Below are positions 40,314 through 48,989 of a DNA stretch of 64,000 nt, one piece after another. The DNA is from Pseudoalteromonas peptidolytica (lineage in GTDB: Bacteria > Pseudomonadota > Gammaproteobacteria > Enterobacterales > Alteromonadaceae). The stretch covers positions 186,001-250,000 of the forward strand of contig NZ_WEHZ01000001.1 in the NCBI RefSeq assembly GCF_012641745.1, written 5' to 3'. A program made the translations under genes and the position numbers. The notes under the pieces are model-generated. The model searched no databases, was not told the DNA's origin, and saw only the letters and a list, made by a program, of their open reading frames with translations. Position 1 is the first letter of the stretch. Each line of letters begins with the position of its first letter.

Positions 40314-41024
40314 ATGTCGACTATGAGTAAATATTTAGCCCCAGCCGCGCTATTATCACTGGCAGTGGTGATAAGTAGTTGGTTGATAAAAGACACCATT
40401 ATTGCAGTAAAAGGCATGGAGCGAACCGTTAGTGTGAAGGGCTTATCTGAACAAGAAGTCAAAGCAGATACGGTAATTTGGCCGGTGTTTTATCGTGATG
40501 CCGATAACGACCTTGAAACGCTTGTTGAGCGCACCGAAAAGAAAAATGCAGCCATTCGGGCATTTCTAACCTTGCAGGGGTTTGATGCGTCTGAGCTATC
40601 GGTGTCGGCACCTTCTATCACAGACAAATATGCTCAAGAGTATGGCCAAAATAATCAAGGGTTTCGTTATGTAGCAAAGGCCGGAGTCACGGTATATTCT
40701 AATAATCCTGATAAAGTCTCCCGAGCATTGGGTCAGCTGAATGAACTGGCAAAACAAGGTATTGCTATCACTAAAGATGACTATCAAAATCGAGTAGAGT
40801 ATTTGTTTACTGGTCTTAATGATATTAAGCCTGAAATGGTGCAAGAAGCGACGCAAAAAGCGCGAGAAGTGGCGGTAAAATTTGCTAAAGATTCTGACTC
40901 TGTGCTTGGCAAAATAAAATCGGCAAGGCAAGGGCAGTTTAGTATTCGTGACCGAGACAGTAACACACCACAAATTAAAATCGTGCGCGTGGTAACGAGT
41001 GTGGAATATTACTTATCCGATTAA
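40314..41024 (+). CDS. SIMPL domain protein (DUF541)
   Basis: A membrane-anchored periplasmic protein of 236 residues. The N-terminal hydrophobic anchor lies at residues 6-25. The SIMPL/DUF541 fold is recognised by RTVSVKGLSEQEVKADTVIWPV near the N-terminus, then alternating helices and strands and the final VRVVTSVEYYL. The function of the family is not settled. GAGGA eight bases before ATG 40314 supports that start. Confidence 0.88.
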   Translation: MSTMSKYLAPAALLSLAVVISSWLIKDTIIAVKGMERTVSVKGLSEQEVKADTVIWPVFYRDADNDLETLVERTEKKNAAIRAFLTLQGFDASELSVSAPSITDKYAQEYGQNNQGFRYVAKAGVTVYSNNPDKVSRALGQLNELAKQGIAITKDDYQNRVEYLFTGLNDIKPEMVQEATQKAREVAVKFAKDSDSVLGKIKSARQGQFSIRDRDSNTPQIKIVRVVTSVEYYLSD

Positions 41025-41070
41025 AACGCGTTTATTACGCGGCTAAGCGAGCAAAAATGACAAATTCGTC

Positions 41071-41112
41071 AAACAAGCAAAGCTCCTTCTATCAAAGGGG
41101 TTTTTCTTGTTT
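41071..41112. terminator. Bidirectional terminator between convergent genes
   Basis: AAACAAGCAAAGCTCC pairs imperfectly with GGGGTTTTTCTTGTTT. It lies between the SIMPL gene and the end of the NYN gene, which has its stop inside the right arm. Confidence 0.7.
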
Positions 41113-41593
41113 ATTTCTTGCCAATTAATAACTCGTTTTCGATTGGTATAAACTCACTGGCAGCACGGATTAAAGAAGCAGCGGTAAGTTGCGGCACGCC
41201 GTAAACTTCAACTCGAGTATGGTATTTATCTCTAAGTTTACTGGCGAGTAAATCAAAGTCACCATCACCAGTAACTAGAATTATCACATCGGACTTTGCT
41301 GCGCACTCCATCGCATCTATTGTAATGCCAACGTCCCAATCACACTTCGCTGATCCATCGGCACGTTGAATATAAGGCTTTAATTTCACCTCAAAGCCTA
41401 TTGCTCGTAAGATATTCTGGAACTGTCTTTGTTTATCATCACCTCGTTCGCTGGAATAGGCAATGGCTTGATATACCTCGCGATCAGCCGTTGCTTTGCG
41501 CCAAAACGCATTATAGTCAAAGCCCGTTTGGTAGGCTTGCTTGGTGGTGTAATAAACATTTTGAGCATCGACTAAAATGGTGACTTTTTCCAT
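41111..41593 (-). CDS. NYN-domain protein (LabA/DUF88 type)
   Basis: A 160-residue PIN-like NYN fold. The acidic residues that would hold a metal are in VDAQNV near the start, in DWDVGITIDAM in the middle, and in LVTGDGDFDLLASKLRD. This set is typical of LabA/DUF88-family proteins, thought to be nucleases, so an RNase role is plausible but unproven. The length is normal and no further domain is present. Confidence 0.9.
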   Translation of the reverse strand: MEKVTILVDAQNVYYTTKQAYQTGFDYNAFWRKATADREVYQAIAYSSERGDDKQRQFQNILRAIGFEVKLKPYIQRADGSAKCDWDVGITIDAMECAAKSDVIILVTGDGDFDLLASKLRDKYHTRVEVYGVPQLTAASLIRAASEFIPIENELLIGKK

Positions 41594-41633
41594 AACGGAC
41601 TCTTAGCAATAGGTTTGCTTTATGATAGCAAGA

Positions 41634-42323
41634 TTAGCGCTTGTTTAGCCATTTAGTCATCGCGGCATCATAGGCTTTTTTAATGGCTCCGCCATCGCAA
41701 GGGCGGGGCGCAGTACGCCAATTCTTATTTAACCCCTCCGGTGTCGGAATACTCGGATCGGGCCTAACCTCAGCATAACACAGGCCATTTTCACGGTAGA
41801 CGGTGTATTGAGGCGTAGACTCGAGTTGTTCTCTTTGCATGCTCGCAGCGGTAGTTTGATGCCTTTTAGGCACGGTGATCCGCTGCGGCTTTGCTTGATT
41901 TGGGCTAAGAACACTATCACTGGCCGAGCGCTCTAAAAGTTGCTGGCGAAATTGCGAGATTGCTTTTCGATGATCTAGCTTTTTAGGTTGCGTGGTGACG
42001 GCCGTTTTGGCCACGTGCTTGGTTGTATTTTCAACCGCTGGCTTTGTTGGGTCTACTTGTGTCGCTTTTGGTACTTCGACTACATTGTCCTGCTGTGTCG
42101 GTTTTAACTCTTTTACTGGCTTATCCTCAGTGATCGCCGGGGTCTTAACAGGCTCCGACTTAGGCTTAGTAGGCTCAATAACCAAATAGGTTTTCATTGC
42201 TTTAATTGGCAACGGCTTTGAGGGGACGTAGGTACTTTGCTGCAGGTACCACCCGAGCAGTAGATGCAGCAAAATAGAGCCGATGATGGTGAAACTAATC
42301 AGGTTGTTTTGGAGCAGCCGCAT
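41634..42323 (-). CDS. TonB-like single-pass membrane protein without a typical TonB C-domain
   Basis: The N-terminal hydrophobic helix (about residues 8-26 from ATG 42323) is followed by a Pro/Lys/Thr-rich linker (KPKSEPVKTPA, then VEVPKATQVDPTKP), as in TonB. The last 80 residues, which end in DGGAIKKAYDAAMTKWLNKR and have two Cys, do not look like a TonB C-terminal domain (no YP motif is seen). I prefer ATG 42323 to the TTG at 42395, which touches the stop of the NUDIX gene and has no ribosome site. The role is unknown. Confidence 0.6.
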   Translation of the reverse strand: MRLLQNNLISFTIIGSILLHLLLGWYLQQSTYVPSKPLPIKAMKTYLVIEPTKPKSEPVKTPAITEDKPVKELKPTQQDNVVEVPKATQVDPTKPAVENTTKHVAKTAVTTQPKKLDHRKAISQFRQQLLERSASDSVLSPNQAKPQRITVPKRHQTTAASMQREQLESTPQYTVYRENGLCYAEVRPDPSIPTPEGLNKNWRTAPRPCDGGAIKKAYDAAMTKWLNKR

Positions 42324-42396
42324 TATTCTTATTAAATCCTTGAGTCGTGCGGAGTTAGAGTTTAATAAAGGCTTAATTGTTCCCTCAATAGGCAAA

Positions 42397-42909
42397 TTAA
42401 TCTGTGACTAATTGTGCGGAAATATGTTTTAGCAAGGTGAGTTCACGTAAAACGGACATCCCTTTGTTATTTGCATCATTGAGTTTTGCTTCGTTATGCG
42501 CGATGGCTTGGTTTATATTGATCCACACCGGTTTCATACCATTGGCGTGTTCATAATCCTCCATGGTAGGGGTATCAAATTCGCCACAAATCTCACAAAC
42601 ATAGCAATAAGAGATTATATGTATATTGTCATGATCGGGTTTATACCAAGGGCGGTACTCTTCATAGCGGCCAAACGGCGTCACCCCTGTGATGGATACT
42701 GCACCCGTTTCTTCTTTTAGCTCGCGCTCCAATGCTGCTTCTAAGCTTTCACCCTCGTCGACGCCACCACCTGGTAGGGTGTAATCGTCATAACGCTTGG
42801 TGTAAAGCAGTAAAATATCACTACCCCTAAGGACGATAGCGCGAGCGGTTTTTCTGGTAAAACAAGTACCCTGAAGTGGAATGGCTGGAGTAGTATTAAG
42901 GTTCTGCAT
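42397..42909 (-). CDS. NUDIX hydrolase
   Basis: A pyrophosphohydrolase with an intact Nudix box: GGGVDEGESLEAALERELKEETG fits Gx5Ex7REUxEExGU. The flanking RAIVLRGSDILLLYTKR strand is typical. The substrate is not predictable from sequence. The ATG at 42909 gives 170 residues; a TTG at 42924 would add five. The next gene downstream begins after a 74-base gap. Confidence 0.92.
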   Translation of the reverse strand: MQNLNTTPAIPLQGTCFTRKTARAIVLRGSDILLLYTKRYDDYTLPGGGVDEGESLEAALERELKEETGAVSITGVTPFGRYEEYRPWYKPDHDNIHIISYCYVCEICGEFDTPTMEDYEHANGMKPVWININQAIAHNEAKLNDANNKGMSVLRELTLLKHISAQLVTD

Positions 42910-42990
42910 GGGGTTTAACTTCAATCTAGATAATTAAGGATAGTGTGATAAGGCGATACGCTAAGCCTCAGCGTATCGCGATTGGATGGT

Positions 42991-44043
42991 CTAAAATGGT
43001 GCTGGATACGCTTTGAATACAGTATCAATCTCTGCTAAGGCTTCTGCACACAAGGGAGTTTCAAACGCGTGAATATTTTCTTTAAGTTGTGCCATGGTCG
43101 TAGCGCCAATTATGGTTGAAGTCACGCCATCGACTTGGTTGCACCATGCCAGTGCCAGCTGAGCCGAGGTCATATTGAATTCGTTGGCAATGTCTACATA
43201 TTTGGCAACGGCTTCTTGAGCTAATTGCGTGTCTCTGAATAAGCCCTGTCGTTGTACCAAAGTCCAGCGGCTGCCTTCGGGTCTTGCGCCGCCTAAATAC
43301 TTACCACTTAGCATTCCGCTGGCAAGCGGTGACCAAGGTAAATAGGCAATATCTTCGTTCACACAGCTCTCAATGAGGTATGGCCAATCCTTTGCGTGTA
43401 ACAAGCTAAATTCATTTTGAATAGAGACAGGCTTTGGCAAATTGTGTTGTTTGGCCAAGTTAAGATAGGTGTGAATTCCCCATGGCGTATCATCTGAAAG
43501 ACCCCAATGGTTAATTTTTCCGGCTTGAATACATGTTGCTAGCCCCTCTAAAATATCTAACATCCCCTCACGTTCTTCATCACTGTTAAGAGCTGTGAGT
43601 GGCAACATACCAGGCCATTGCTTACCAAAGTGCGGGGAGGTGCGATTTGGCCAGTGTAACTGATACAGGTCTATGTAGTCGGTATTTAGGCGCGCTAAAG
43701 AATCGTCTACGGCTTGGATCACGGCCTTACCTGTAATGGCATTACCTTCACGGATCCAAGGTAAGCCAGCACCTGCAATTTTTGTTGCAACAACGAGCTT
43801 CTCGCGCTTTTCTTGATGGCGTTTTAGCCAGTTACCTATGATAGCCTCGGTTTTACCATAGGTATCTGGTGATGGGGGAACTGCATACATTTCAGCGGTA
43901 TCAATGAAGTTAATACCACGGCTTAGTGCATAATTGATCTGCTCGTCGGCATCATGCTGGTTGTTTTGTACGCCCCAAGTCATGCTTCCAAGACAAATGC
44001 GTGAAACTTCAAGTGGGCTACTACCAAGTCGTGAGTACTTCAT
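42991..44043 (-). CDS. tas: Aldo/keto reductase, Tas family
   Basis: An NADP-dependent TIM-barrel oxidoreductase of 350 residues. The opening RLGSSPLEVSRICLGSMTWGVQN is characteristic. The tetrad is the Asp of FIDTAEMY with its Tyr, the Lys in VATKI, and the His in LYQLHWPN. The C-terminal cofactor segment GVTSTIIGATTMAQLKENI is intact. The substrate is unknown. It is divergent from dinB, and the gap between them carries a LexA box. Confidence 0.9.
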   Translation of the reverse strand: MKYSRLGSSPLEVSRICLGSMTWGVQNNQHDADEQINYALSRGINFIDTAEMYAVPPSPDTYGKTEAIIGNWLKRHQEKREKLVVATKIAGAGLPWIREGNAITGKAVIQAVDDSLARLNTDYIDLYQLHWPNRTSPHFGKQWPGMLPLTALNSDEEREGMLDILEGLATCIQAGKINHWGLSDDTPWGIHTYLNLAKQHNLPKPVSIQNEFSLLHAKDWPYLIESCVNEDIAYLPWSPLASGMLSGKYLGGARPEGSRWTLVQRQGLFRDTQLAQEAVAKYVDIANEFNMTSAQLALAWCNQVDGVTSTIIGATTMAQLKENIHAFETPLCAEALAEIDTVFKAYPAPF

Positions 44044-44237
44044 GCAGGCTCCTGATTAATTACTGAATGATTAAATATAGCCAAAGTAACGGATCTAGTG
44101 CTTTGAACTGTATTGATATTGTTAGCATTATCTCTGTTTTGCAGTGCAACTTGCAACAGACATCCACACAAGTATAGTCCAGATCATTGTGACCTATGTT
44201 CAAGATTGCAACAGTTGCAAAATTAGCACATAATAAA

Positions 44238-44257
44238 TACTGTTTATTTAGACAGTG
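44238..44257. promoter_or_regulatory. LexA (SOS) box before dinB
   Basis: TACTGTTTATTTAGACAGTG contains CTGT-N8-ACAG, the core LexA pattern. It lies immediately before the probable GTG start of dinB. If translation began at ATG 44196 instead, the box would be inside the coding region. Confidence 0.85.
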
Positions 44258-44264
44258 TTTTGGC

Positions 44265-45320
44265 GTGCGTAAATTTATTCATATTGATATGGACGCGTTC
44301 TACGCCTCGGTAGAAATGCGTGATAATCCAGAGCTTGCAAAAGTACCTATGGCTATCGGTGGACGAAGTCACCGTGGGGTACTATCGACGGCAAATTATA
44401 TTGCCCGGCAATATGGGGTGCGCTCTGCTATGTCGAATTATCAAGCGAAAAAACTCTGCCCGCAGCTAGTCATAGTCCCTGGAAGAATGGACGTATACAA
44501 AGCAATTTCACAGCAAATTCGAGCTATCTTTTCTCGCTATACGCCGCTTATTGAGCCATTGTCTTTGGATGAAGCTTATCTTGATGTTACAGACTGCGAG
44601 CTATGTTGTGGTAGTGCGACCCTTATTGCTGAACAAATTCGAGCAGACATATTCAAAGAAACAGGTTTAACCGCTTCTGCTGGGATCGCACCGATTAAGT
44701 TTTTGGCTAAAATTGCCAGCGATGAAAACAAACCCAATGGTCAGTGTGTTATTCCACCTCACCAAGTGAGCGCTTTTATTGATGCGTTGCCCCTTAAAAA
44801 GATCCCTGGTGTAGGCAAAGTGACGCAACAGAAGCTTCTTGCGATGGGGCTTGAATATGGGAGTGATGTTAAAGCGCTATCTGAAGCGCAATTACGCCAG
44901 TCATTTGGTAAGTTTGGCACTGTGTTGTGGCGACGCTGCCAAGGTATAGATGAGCGTCGGGTTGAGACTGACCGAGTGCGCAAGTCTGTGGGGGTTGAGA
45001 CTACTTTTGCAGAAGATACGCTCGACCTAGCTACGCTCAAGCAGGTCATCACAGAAAAGCTCTTGCCAGAGCTTACACGCCGAGCACAGCCTTATCTAAC
45101 GCGTGGATTTAACAAGCTTGGTGTGAAAGTGAAATTTTACGATTTCACCCAAACTACAAAAGAGTGCCAATATCAACATATTGATCTGGCCATTTTTGAA
45201 GAGCTGCTGGTGGAAGCCATGTCACGGCAAAAATTTAAACCAGTTCGTCTGATAGGGTTGCATATTGGTTTAAATGAAAAACCGGGTGATCAAGCACAGC
45301 TTGGGCTTTTTGATGGTTAG
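44265..45320 (+). CDS. dinB: DNA polymerase IV
   Basis: A Y-family translesion polymerase. FIHIDMDAFYASVEMRDNPELA carries the first catalytic Asp, and PLSLDEAYLDVT carries the acidic pair. The helix-hairpin-helix lies at IPGVGKVTQQKL. The little finger region follows, and the tail AQLGLFDG is a clamp-binding (QLGLF) motif. GTG 44265 gives 351 residues beginning MRKFIHIDMD, the usual family start. ATG 44196 would add 23 residues that do not resemble other DinB proteins. A LexA box sits just upstream. Confidence 0.94.
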   Translation: MRKFIHIDMDAFYASVEMRDNPELAKVPMAIGGRSHRGVLSTANYIARQYGVRSAMSNYQAKKLCPQLVIVPGRMDVYKAISQQIRAIFSRYTPLIEPLSLDEAYLDVTDCELCCGSATLIAEQIRADIFKETGLTASAGIAPIKFLAKIASDENKPNGQCVIPPHQVSAFIDALPLKKIPGVGKVTQQKLLAMGLEYGSDVKALSEAQLRQSFGKFGTVLWRRCQGIDERRVETDRVRKSVGVETTFAEDTLDLATLKQVITEKLLPELTRRAQPYLTRGFNKLGVKVKFYDFTQTTKECQYQHIDLAIFEELLVEAMSRQKFKPVRLIGLHIGLNEKPGDQAQLGLFDG

Positions 45321-45385
45321 ACTAAAAGATAACTGCAAATAATTTATTTTATGCTAGCTTCGAAGTTGTCGTGGAACAAACTAAT

Positions 45386-45400
45386 CACGCAATGTGCGTG
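45386..45400 (+). other. Small hairpin in the cstA-like leader
   Basis: CACGCA pairs with TGCGTG around ATG. It lies about 30 bases before the start of the CstA gene. No T-tract follows, so it is not a terminator. Its role is unknown. Confidence 0.4.
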
Positions 45401-45430
45401 TAATTAAAACAACAACAAGAGGTAAGCATT

Positions 45431-47116
45431 ATGCAATCCATAATGATCGTACTTTTCGGCATTATAGGGATGTTATTTGGATGGTTTGTCTATTCCAAAT
45501 TTATTGCTGAAAAAATCTTTAAAATGGATGACAACTTTGTCACGCCAGCTCATGAATTGGAAGATGGTGTTGACTATGTACCGACGAATAAAGTGGTACT
45601 ATGGGGGCATCACTTTACTTCAGTCGCAGGTGCGGCACCAATTGTTGGTCCTGCTATTGCTGTTTATTGGGGCTGGGTGCCAGCGGTGCTTTGGGTTGTA
45701 TTTGGCACTATATTTTTTGCTGGTGTTCATGATATGGGCGCGCTATGGGCAAGTGCTCGCCATAAAGGTAAATCGATGGGGGCGCTGTCTGAAAGCGTCA
45801 TCGGTAAGCGTACTCGTTCATTGTTTATGATAGTGGTCTTCCTTGTACTGCTCATGGTTAATGCAGTATTCGGCGTGGTGATTGCAAACTCTTTTGTGGG
45901 TAATCCTAATGCGGTATTCCCAGCTTGGTCGGCTATTGTTGTAGCGCTTATCATCGGTCAATTGCTAAAACGAAAAGTGCCGCTAGTGCCGCTGTGTATT
46001 ATCGGAGTTATTGTGCTCTACGCGACCATTTATATGGGCAGTAGTATGCCGATTACCTTACCAACCGAAATGTTTGGCCTCGGTGATAAAGCAAACTGGA
46101 TCATCATTTTATTTATGTATGCAGCGGTGGCATCATTACTACCTGTGTGGATGTTATTACAGCCACGTGATTTTATTAATGGTATGCAGTTGCTGGTTGG
46201 CTTGGTTTTATTATTTGGAGCGGTGTTTGTGGTGATGCCAGATATTACTGCACCGGCATTTAATACCCATACGGTCGAAAATACCCCTAGCATTATCCCG
46301 CTCCTATTCGTAACGATTGCCTGTGGTGCGGTATCTGGCTTCCACGGAATTGTCTCCTCAGGAACGAGTTCTAAACAACTAGACAAAGAAAAAGATGGCC
46401 GTTTTGTAGGTTACTTAGGAGCAGTTGGTGAAGGCTCATTAGCACTGATCACTTTGGTCGCCGTGAGTGGTGTGATGCTCGCAGTATCGCCAGAAGAGTG
46501 GCACGAAATTTATAGTCACCTTGGTGCCGGTAGCGTATCAGCCTTCATTAATGGTGGCTCAAACCTTATCAGTACGGGTTGGGGGTTACCAGTTGAAATC
46601 GCATCGACGCTACTTGCGGTTATGGTTGTTCTTTTTGCAGGCACGACGATGGACTCTGGCGTTAGGCTACAGCGCTATATTATCCAAGAGTGGGGCGAGA
46701 TCTATAACATCAAGTTCTTGAACAACAGTATTGTCGCAACTTTATTTGCTGTAGGGTGTTGCTTGTTACTTGCCTTTGGCGCTGGTGGTGCATCGGGTAG
46801 TGGTGGTATGGTGATTTGGCCGCTGTTTGGTTCGACTAACCAAATCTTGGCAAGCTTAACTCTGCTGGTTATCTCAGTGTACCTTATCAAATTAGGGCGT
46901 CCCGCCAAGTACACTTTAATCCCAATGGTGTTCGTACTGGTAATGGCGTTCTTTGCTGGTGTGATCAAGCTAGGGGAATACTATCAAAAAGGCAACTGGC
47001 TGTTGGTTGTGCTTGACGTTATCGTGCTGGTGGTCAGTATTTTGGTGATGTTAGAAGCTTGGTCGGTGATAAGCAAAACCAAAGCAAAACCAGATGAAGC
47101 CCGTGATATGTCGTAG
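45431..47116 (+). CDS. CstA-family carbon-starvation transporter
   Basis: A large polytopic membrane protein of 561 residues with some 14-16 hydrophobic segments. The family core is present: TPAHELEDGVDYVPTNKVVLWGHHFTSVAGAAPIVGPA, then SGFHGIVSSGTSSKQ. CstA family members transport pyruvate or peptides. It is shorter than E. coli CstA (about 700 residues), like the related short members, so the substrate is unsure. The start ATG 45431 has AAGAGG nine bases upstream. A hairpin terminator lies between its stop and the next gene. Confidence 0.88.
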   Translation: MQSIMIVLFGIIGMLFGWFVYSKFIAEKIFKMDDNFVTPAHELEDGVDYVPTNKVVLWGHHFTSVAGAAPIVGPAIAVYWGWVPAVLWVVFGTIFFAGVHDMGALWASARHKGKSMGALSESVIGKRTRSLFMIVVFLVLLMVNAVFGVVIANSFVGNPNAVFPAWSAIVVALIIGQLLKRKVPLVPLCIIGVIVLYATIYMGSSMPITLPTEMFGLGDKANWIIILFMYAAVASLLPVWMLLQPRDFINGMQLLVGLVLLFGAVFVVMPDITAPAFNTHTVENTPSIIPLLFVTIACGAVSGFHGIVSSGTSSKQLDKEKDGRFVGYLGAVGEGSLALITLVAVSGVMLAVSPEEWHEIYSHLGAGSVSAFINGGSNLISTGWGLPVEIASTLLAVMVVLFAGTTMDSGVRLQRYIIQEWGEIYNIKFLNNSIVATLFAVGCCLLLAFGAGGASGSGGMVIWPLFGSTNQILASLTLLVISVYLIKLGRPAKYTLIPMVFVLVMAFFAGVIKLGEYYQKGNWLLVVLDVIVLVVSILVMLEAWSVISKTKAKPDEARDMS

Positions 47117-47150
47117 TTCCCTTGGAACTTACTCATAAATCACCTATAGT

Positions 47151-47185
47151 CGGCCCTAATTCTAATATAGAAAAGGGCCGTTTTT
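47151..47185 (+). terminator. Terminator-like hairpin abutting the M17 peptidase start
   Basis: CGGCCC at 47151-47156 pairs with GGGCCG at 47175-47180, followed by five T. The ATG of the next gene comes directly after the T-tract, and the only ribosome-site candidate (AAGGG) lies in the right arm. Confidence 0.8.
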
Positions 47186-48718
47186 ATGTCTTTTCCAATT
47201 GCATTACCTTGCAACACCTTATTTGAAAGCGATGCTGATGCTATCGTTGTTGTTACTCATGATATCCAAAATCTCGGCAGTGCACAGCTTGACGAAGTTG
47301 CGGCGCCATTTTTAGCCGTTGATGCACGTATTGCTCAAAAGGCAAGCTTACTTGTTTCAGACAAAGTGCCGGGCAACCGTTTAGTGATTGCACCAACTGG
47401 GCCACTTGATAGAGATTATGATGATGTGCGCCGTTTCTTTGAGGCAGCAAAAGCCGGCATTTTAGAAGCAAAAGCAGCAGGTGCTGTAAAACCTGTGCTT
47501 GCTGTTGTTAATGTGCCTGCCGATGCTCGTTACGAAAATGCTCGTGCTGTAAGCTTTTTAGGTGCATGCCAAGGCTTATGGCAGCCATTAGAAGCTCGTG
47601 AGTACCGTGGCGATGCAATTGAGCCAATCGAGGCGATTTATGTTTTTGAAGCGTCAGCACAAAGCTGCGATCAACTGAGCGCAATCGCGGCTGGTCAGTA
47701 TGCTGCACGCGATTTATGTGGTACCGAGCCTGAGCGCATGGCACCGCCTCGTTTTGCTGACTACTGTGTTGAGCTGTTCCAAGGTTCAGCGGTAAGCGTT
47801 GAAGTCATCGCCGATCGCAAAATTATGGATCAGCAGTATCCTCTACTCAGTACTGTGGCGCGTGCGTCTTACGCCGTTGAACGCCATCACCCTCGTGTTG
47901 TAAAAATGGCATACGAGCCAGAAGGGGACATTGAGCGTACTCTTATTTTTGTTGGTAAAGGTCTTGTTTACGATACCGGTGGTGCCGACCTTAAAGTAGG
48001 TGGCTTTATGGCAGGCATGAGCCGAGATAAAGGTGGTGCGGCGTCAGTGGTTGGTTTTATGGAAGCAGTTGCTAAGTACCAGCCAAAAGGCGTTAAGGTT
48101 ATTGCTTACCTTGCCGTGGTTCGTAACTCGATTGGTTCTGACTGTTTCGTACCAGATGAAATCATTGAGAGCAGGGAAGGGGTTCGCGTTCGTATTGGTA
48201 ATACCGATGCGGAAGGTCGCTTGGCAATGGGCGACTTGCTCAGCGAAGCGAAAGACTTAGCTCTGGGTGAGAAAAACCCTGAGATCTTTACAGTTGCAAC
48301 ACTGACAGGTCATGCAGCACGCGCTATGGGTCCTTACAGTGCTTACGTTGAGAATGGTCCTGCACGAGCTGCACACGTATCTCGTAAGATTGCAGATATG
48401 GGAGACCTGTGGGCTGATTGCGCAGAAGTGTCCCGCAGCCGACGCGAAGATTATGATTTTGTCCAACCACGCACCCTGGCAGACGATGTACTATCGAGCA
48501 ACAACGCACCATCGGCCGTGACAGCTCGTGGTCACCAATTCCCAATGGCATTTTTGGCAATTGTTGGTGGTTTAGACAAGCATGGCTGTAACGCCGAGTT
48601 GCCAATTCCGTATGTACATATGGATATTGCAGGTAGTGGTGTTGAAGGCGGAGACTGGCAGCATGGCAAGCCAACTGCTGCAACCGTAGCAAGCTTATTT
48701 GCAAGGTATTGTATTTAA
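47186..48718 (+). CDS. Leucyl aminopeptidase family (M17) protein
   Basis: A 510-residue cytosolic metallopeptidase. The family core is GKGLVYDTGGADLKVGGFMAGMSRDKGGA, where the Lys and Asp hold the metals, then the signature NTDAEGRLAMGD. The N-terminal domain (1-180) is divergent, as in the PepB/LAP branch. It cleaves N-terminal residues from peptides. Its stop codon touches the first bases of a repeat element at 48718. Confidence 0.88.
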   Translation: MSFPIALPCNTLFESDADAIVVVTHDIQNLGSAQLDEVAAPFLAVDARIAQKASLLVSDKVPGNRLVIAPTGPLDRDYDDVRRFFEAAKAGILEAKAAGAVKPVLAVVNVPADARYENARAVSFLGACQGLWQPLEAREYRGDAIEPIEAIYVFEASAQSCDQLSAIAAGQYAARDLCGTEPERMAPPRFADYCVELFQGSAVSVEVIADRKIMDQQYPLLSTVARASYAVERHHPRVVKMAYEPEGDIERTLIFVGKGLVYDTGGADLKVGGFMAGMSRDKGGAASVVGFMEAVAKYQPKGVKVIAYLAVVRNSIGSDCFVPDEIIESREGVRVRIGNTDAEGRLAMGDLLSEAKDLALGEKNPEIFTVATLTGHAARAMGPYSAYVENGPARAAHVSRKIADMGDLWADCAEVSRSRREDYDFVQPRTLADDVLSSNNAPSAVTARGHQFPMAFLAIVGGLDKHGCNAELPIPYVHMDIAGSGVEGGDWQHGKPTAATVASLFARYCI

Positions 48719-48927
48719 TACCAATTGAATTAATTCTATAATCAATTTGAAGGGTGAAATAGCATATTAGCTTCGTTAAAAATTTCTCATTTAGAACAAC
48801 TAAATAGCAAAATTTTTGCCTTGCCTATATGGATATAGGTACCTTAGCGGTAGCAGGACGCGAGAGCGGTGCTACTAAAGCTATTTTCCCGCATCAAGAT
48901 AGATCATTTACTTAATACAACTGGTAT
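48718..48927 (-). repeat. Interspersed palindromic-end repeat, copy 6
   Basis: A divergent full-length copy (210 bp). The ends read ATACCAATTGAATTAATTC and AATACAACTGGTAT. The inside retains the ATTTAGAACAACTAAAT and ATAGGTACCTTAGCGGTAGCAGGACGCG parts. Its left end lies on the TAA stop of the M17 peptidase gene. Confidence 0.85.
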
Positions 48928-48937
48928 AAGATTGATA

Positions 48938-48965
48938 AAAGGGAAGCATTGCAGCTTCCCTTTTT
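48938..48965. terminator. Bidirectional terminator between M17 and M3 peptidase genes
   Basis: GGGAAGC pairs with GCTTCCC, flanked by AAAA on the left and TTTTT on the right, so it can work for both convergent genes. Confidence 0.85.
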
Positions 48966-48989
48966 GGTTGGGTCAAATTAAAGAGAAGA

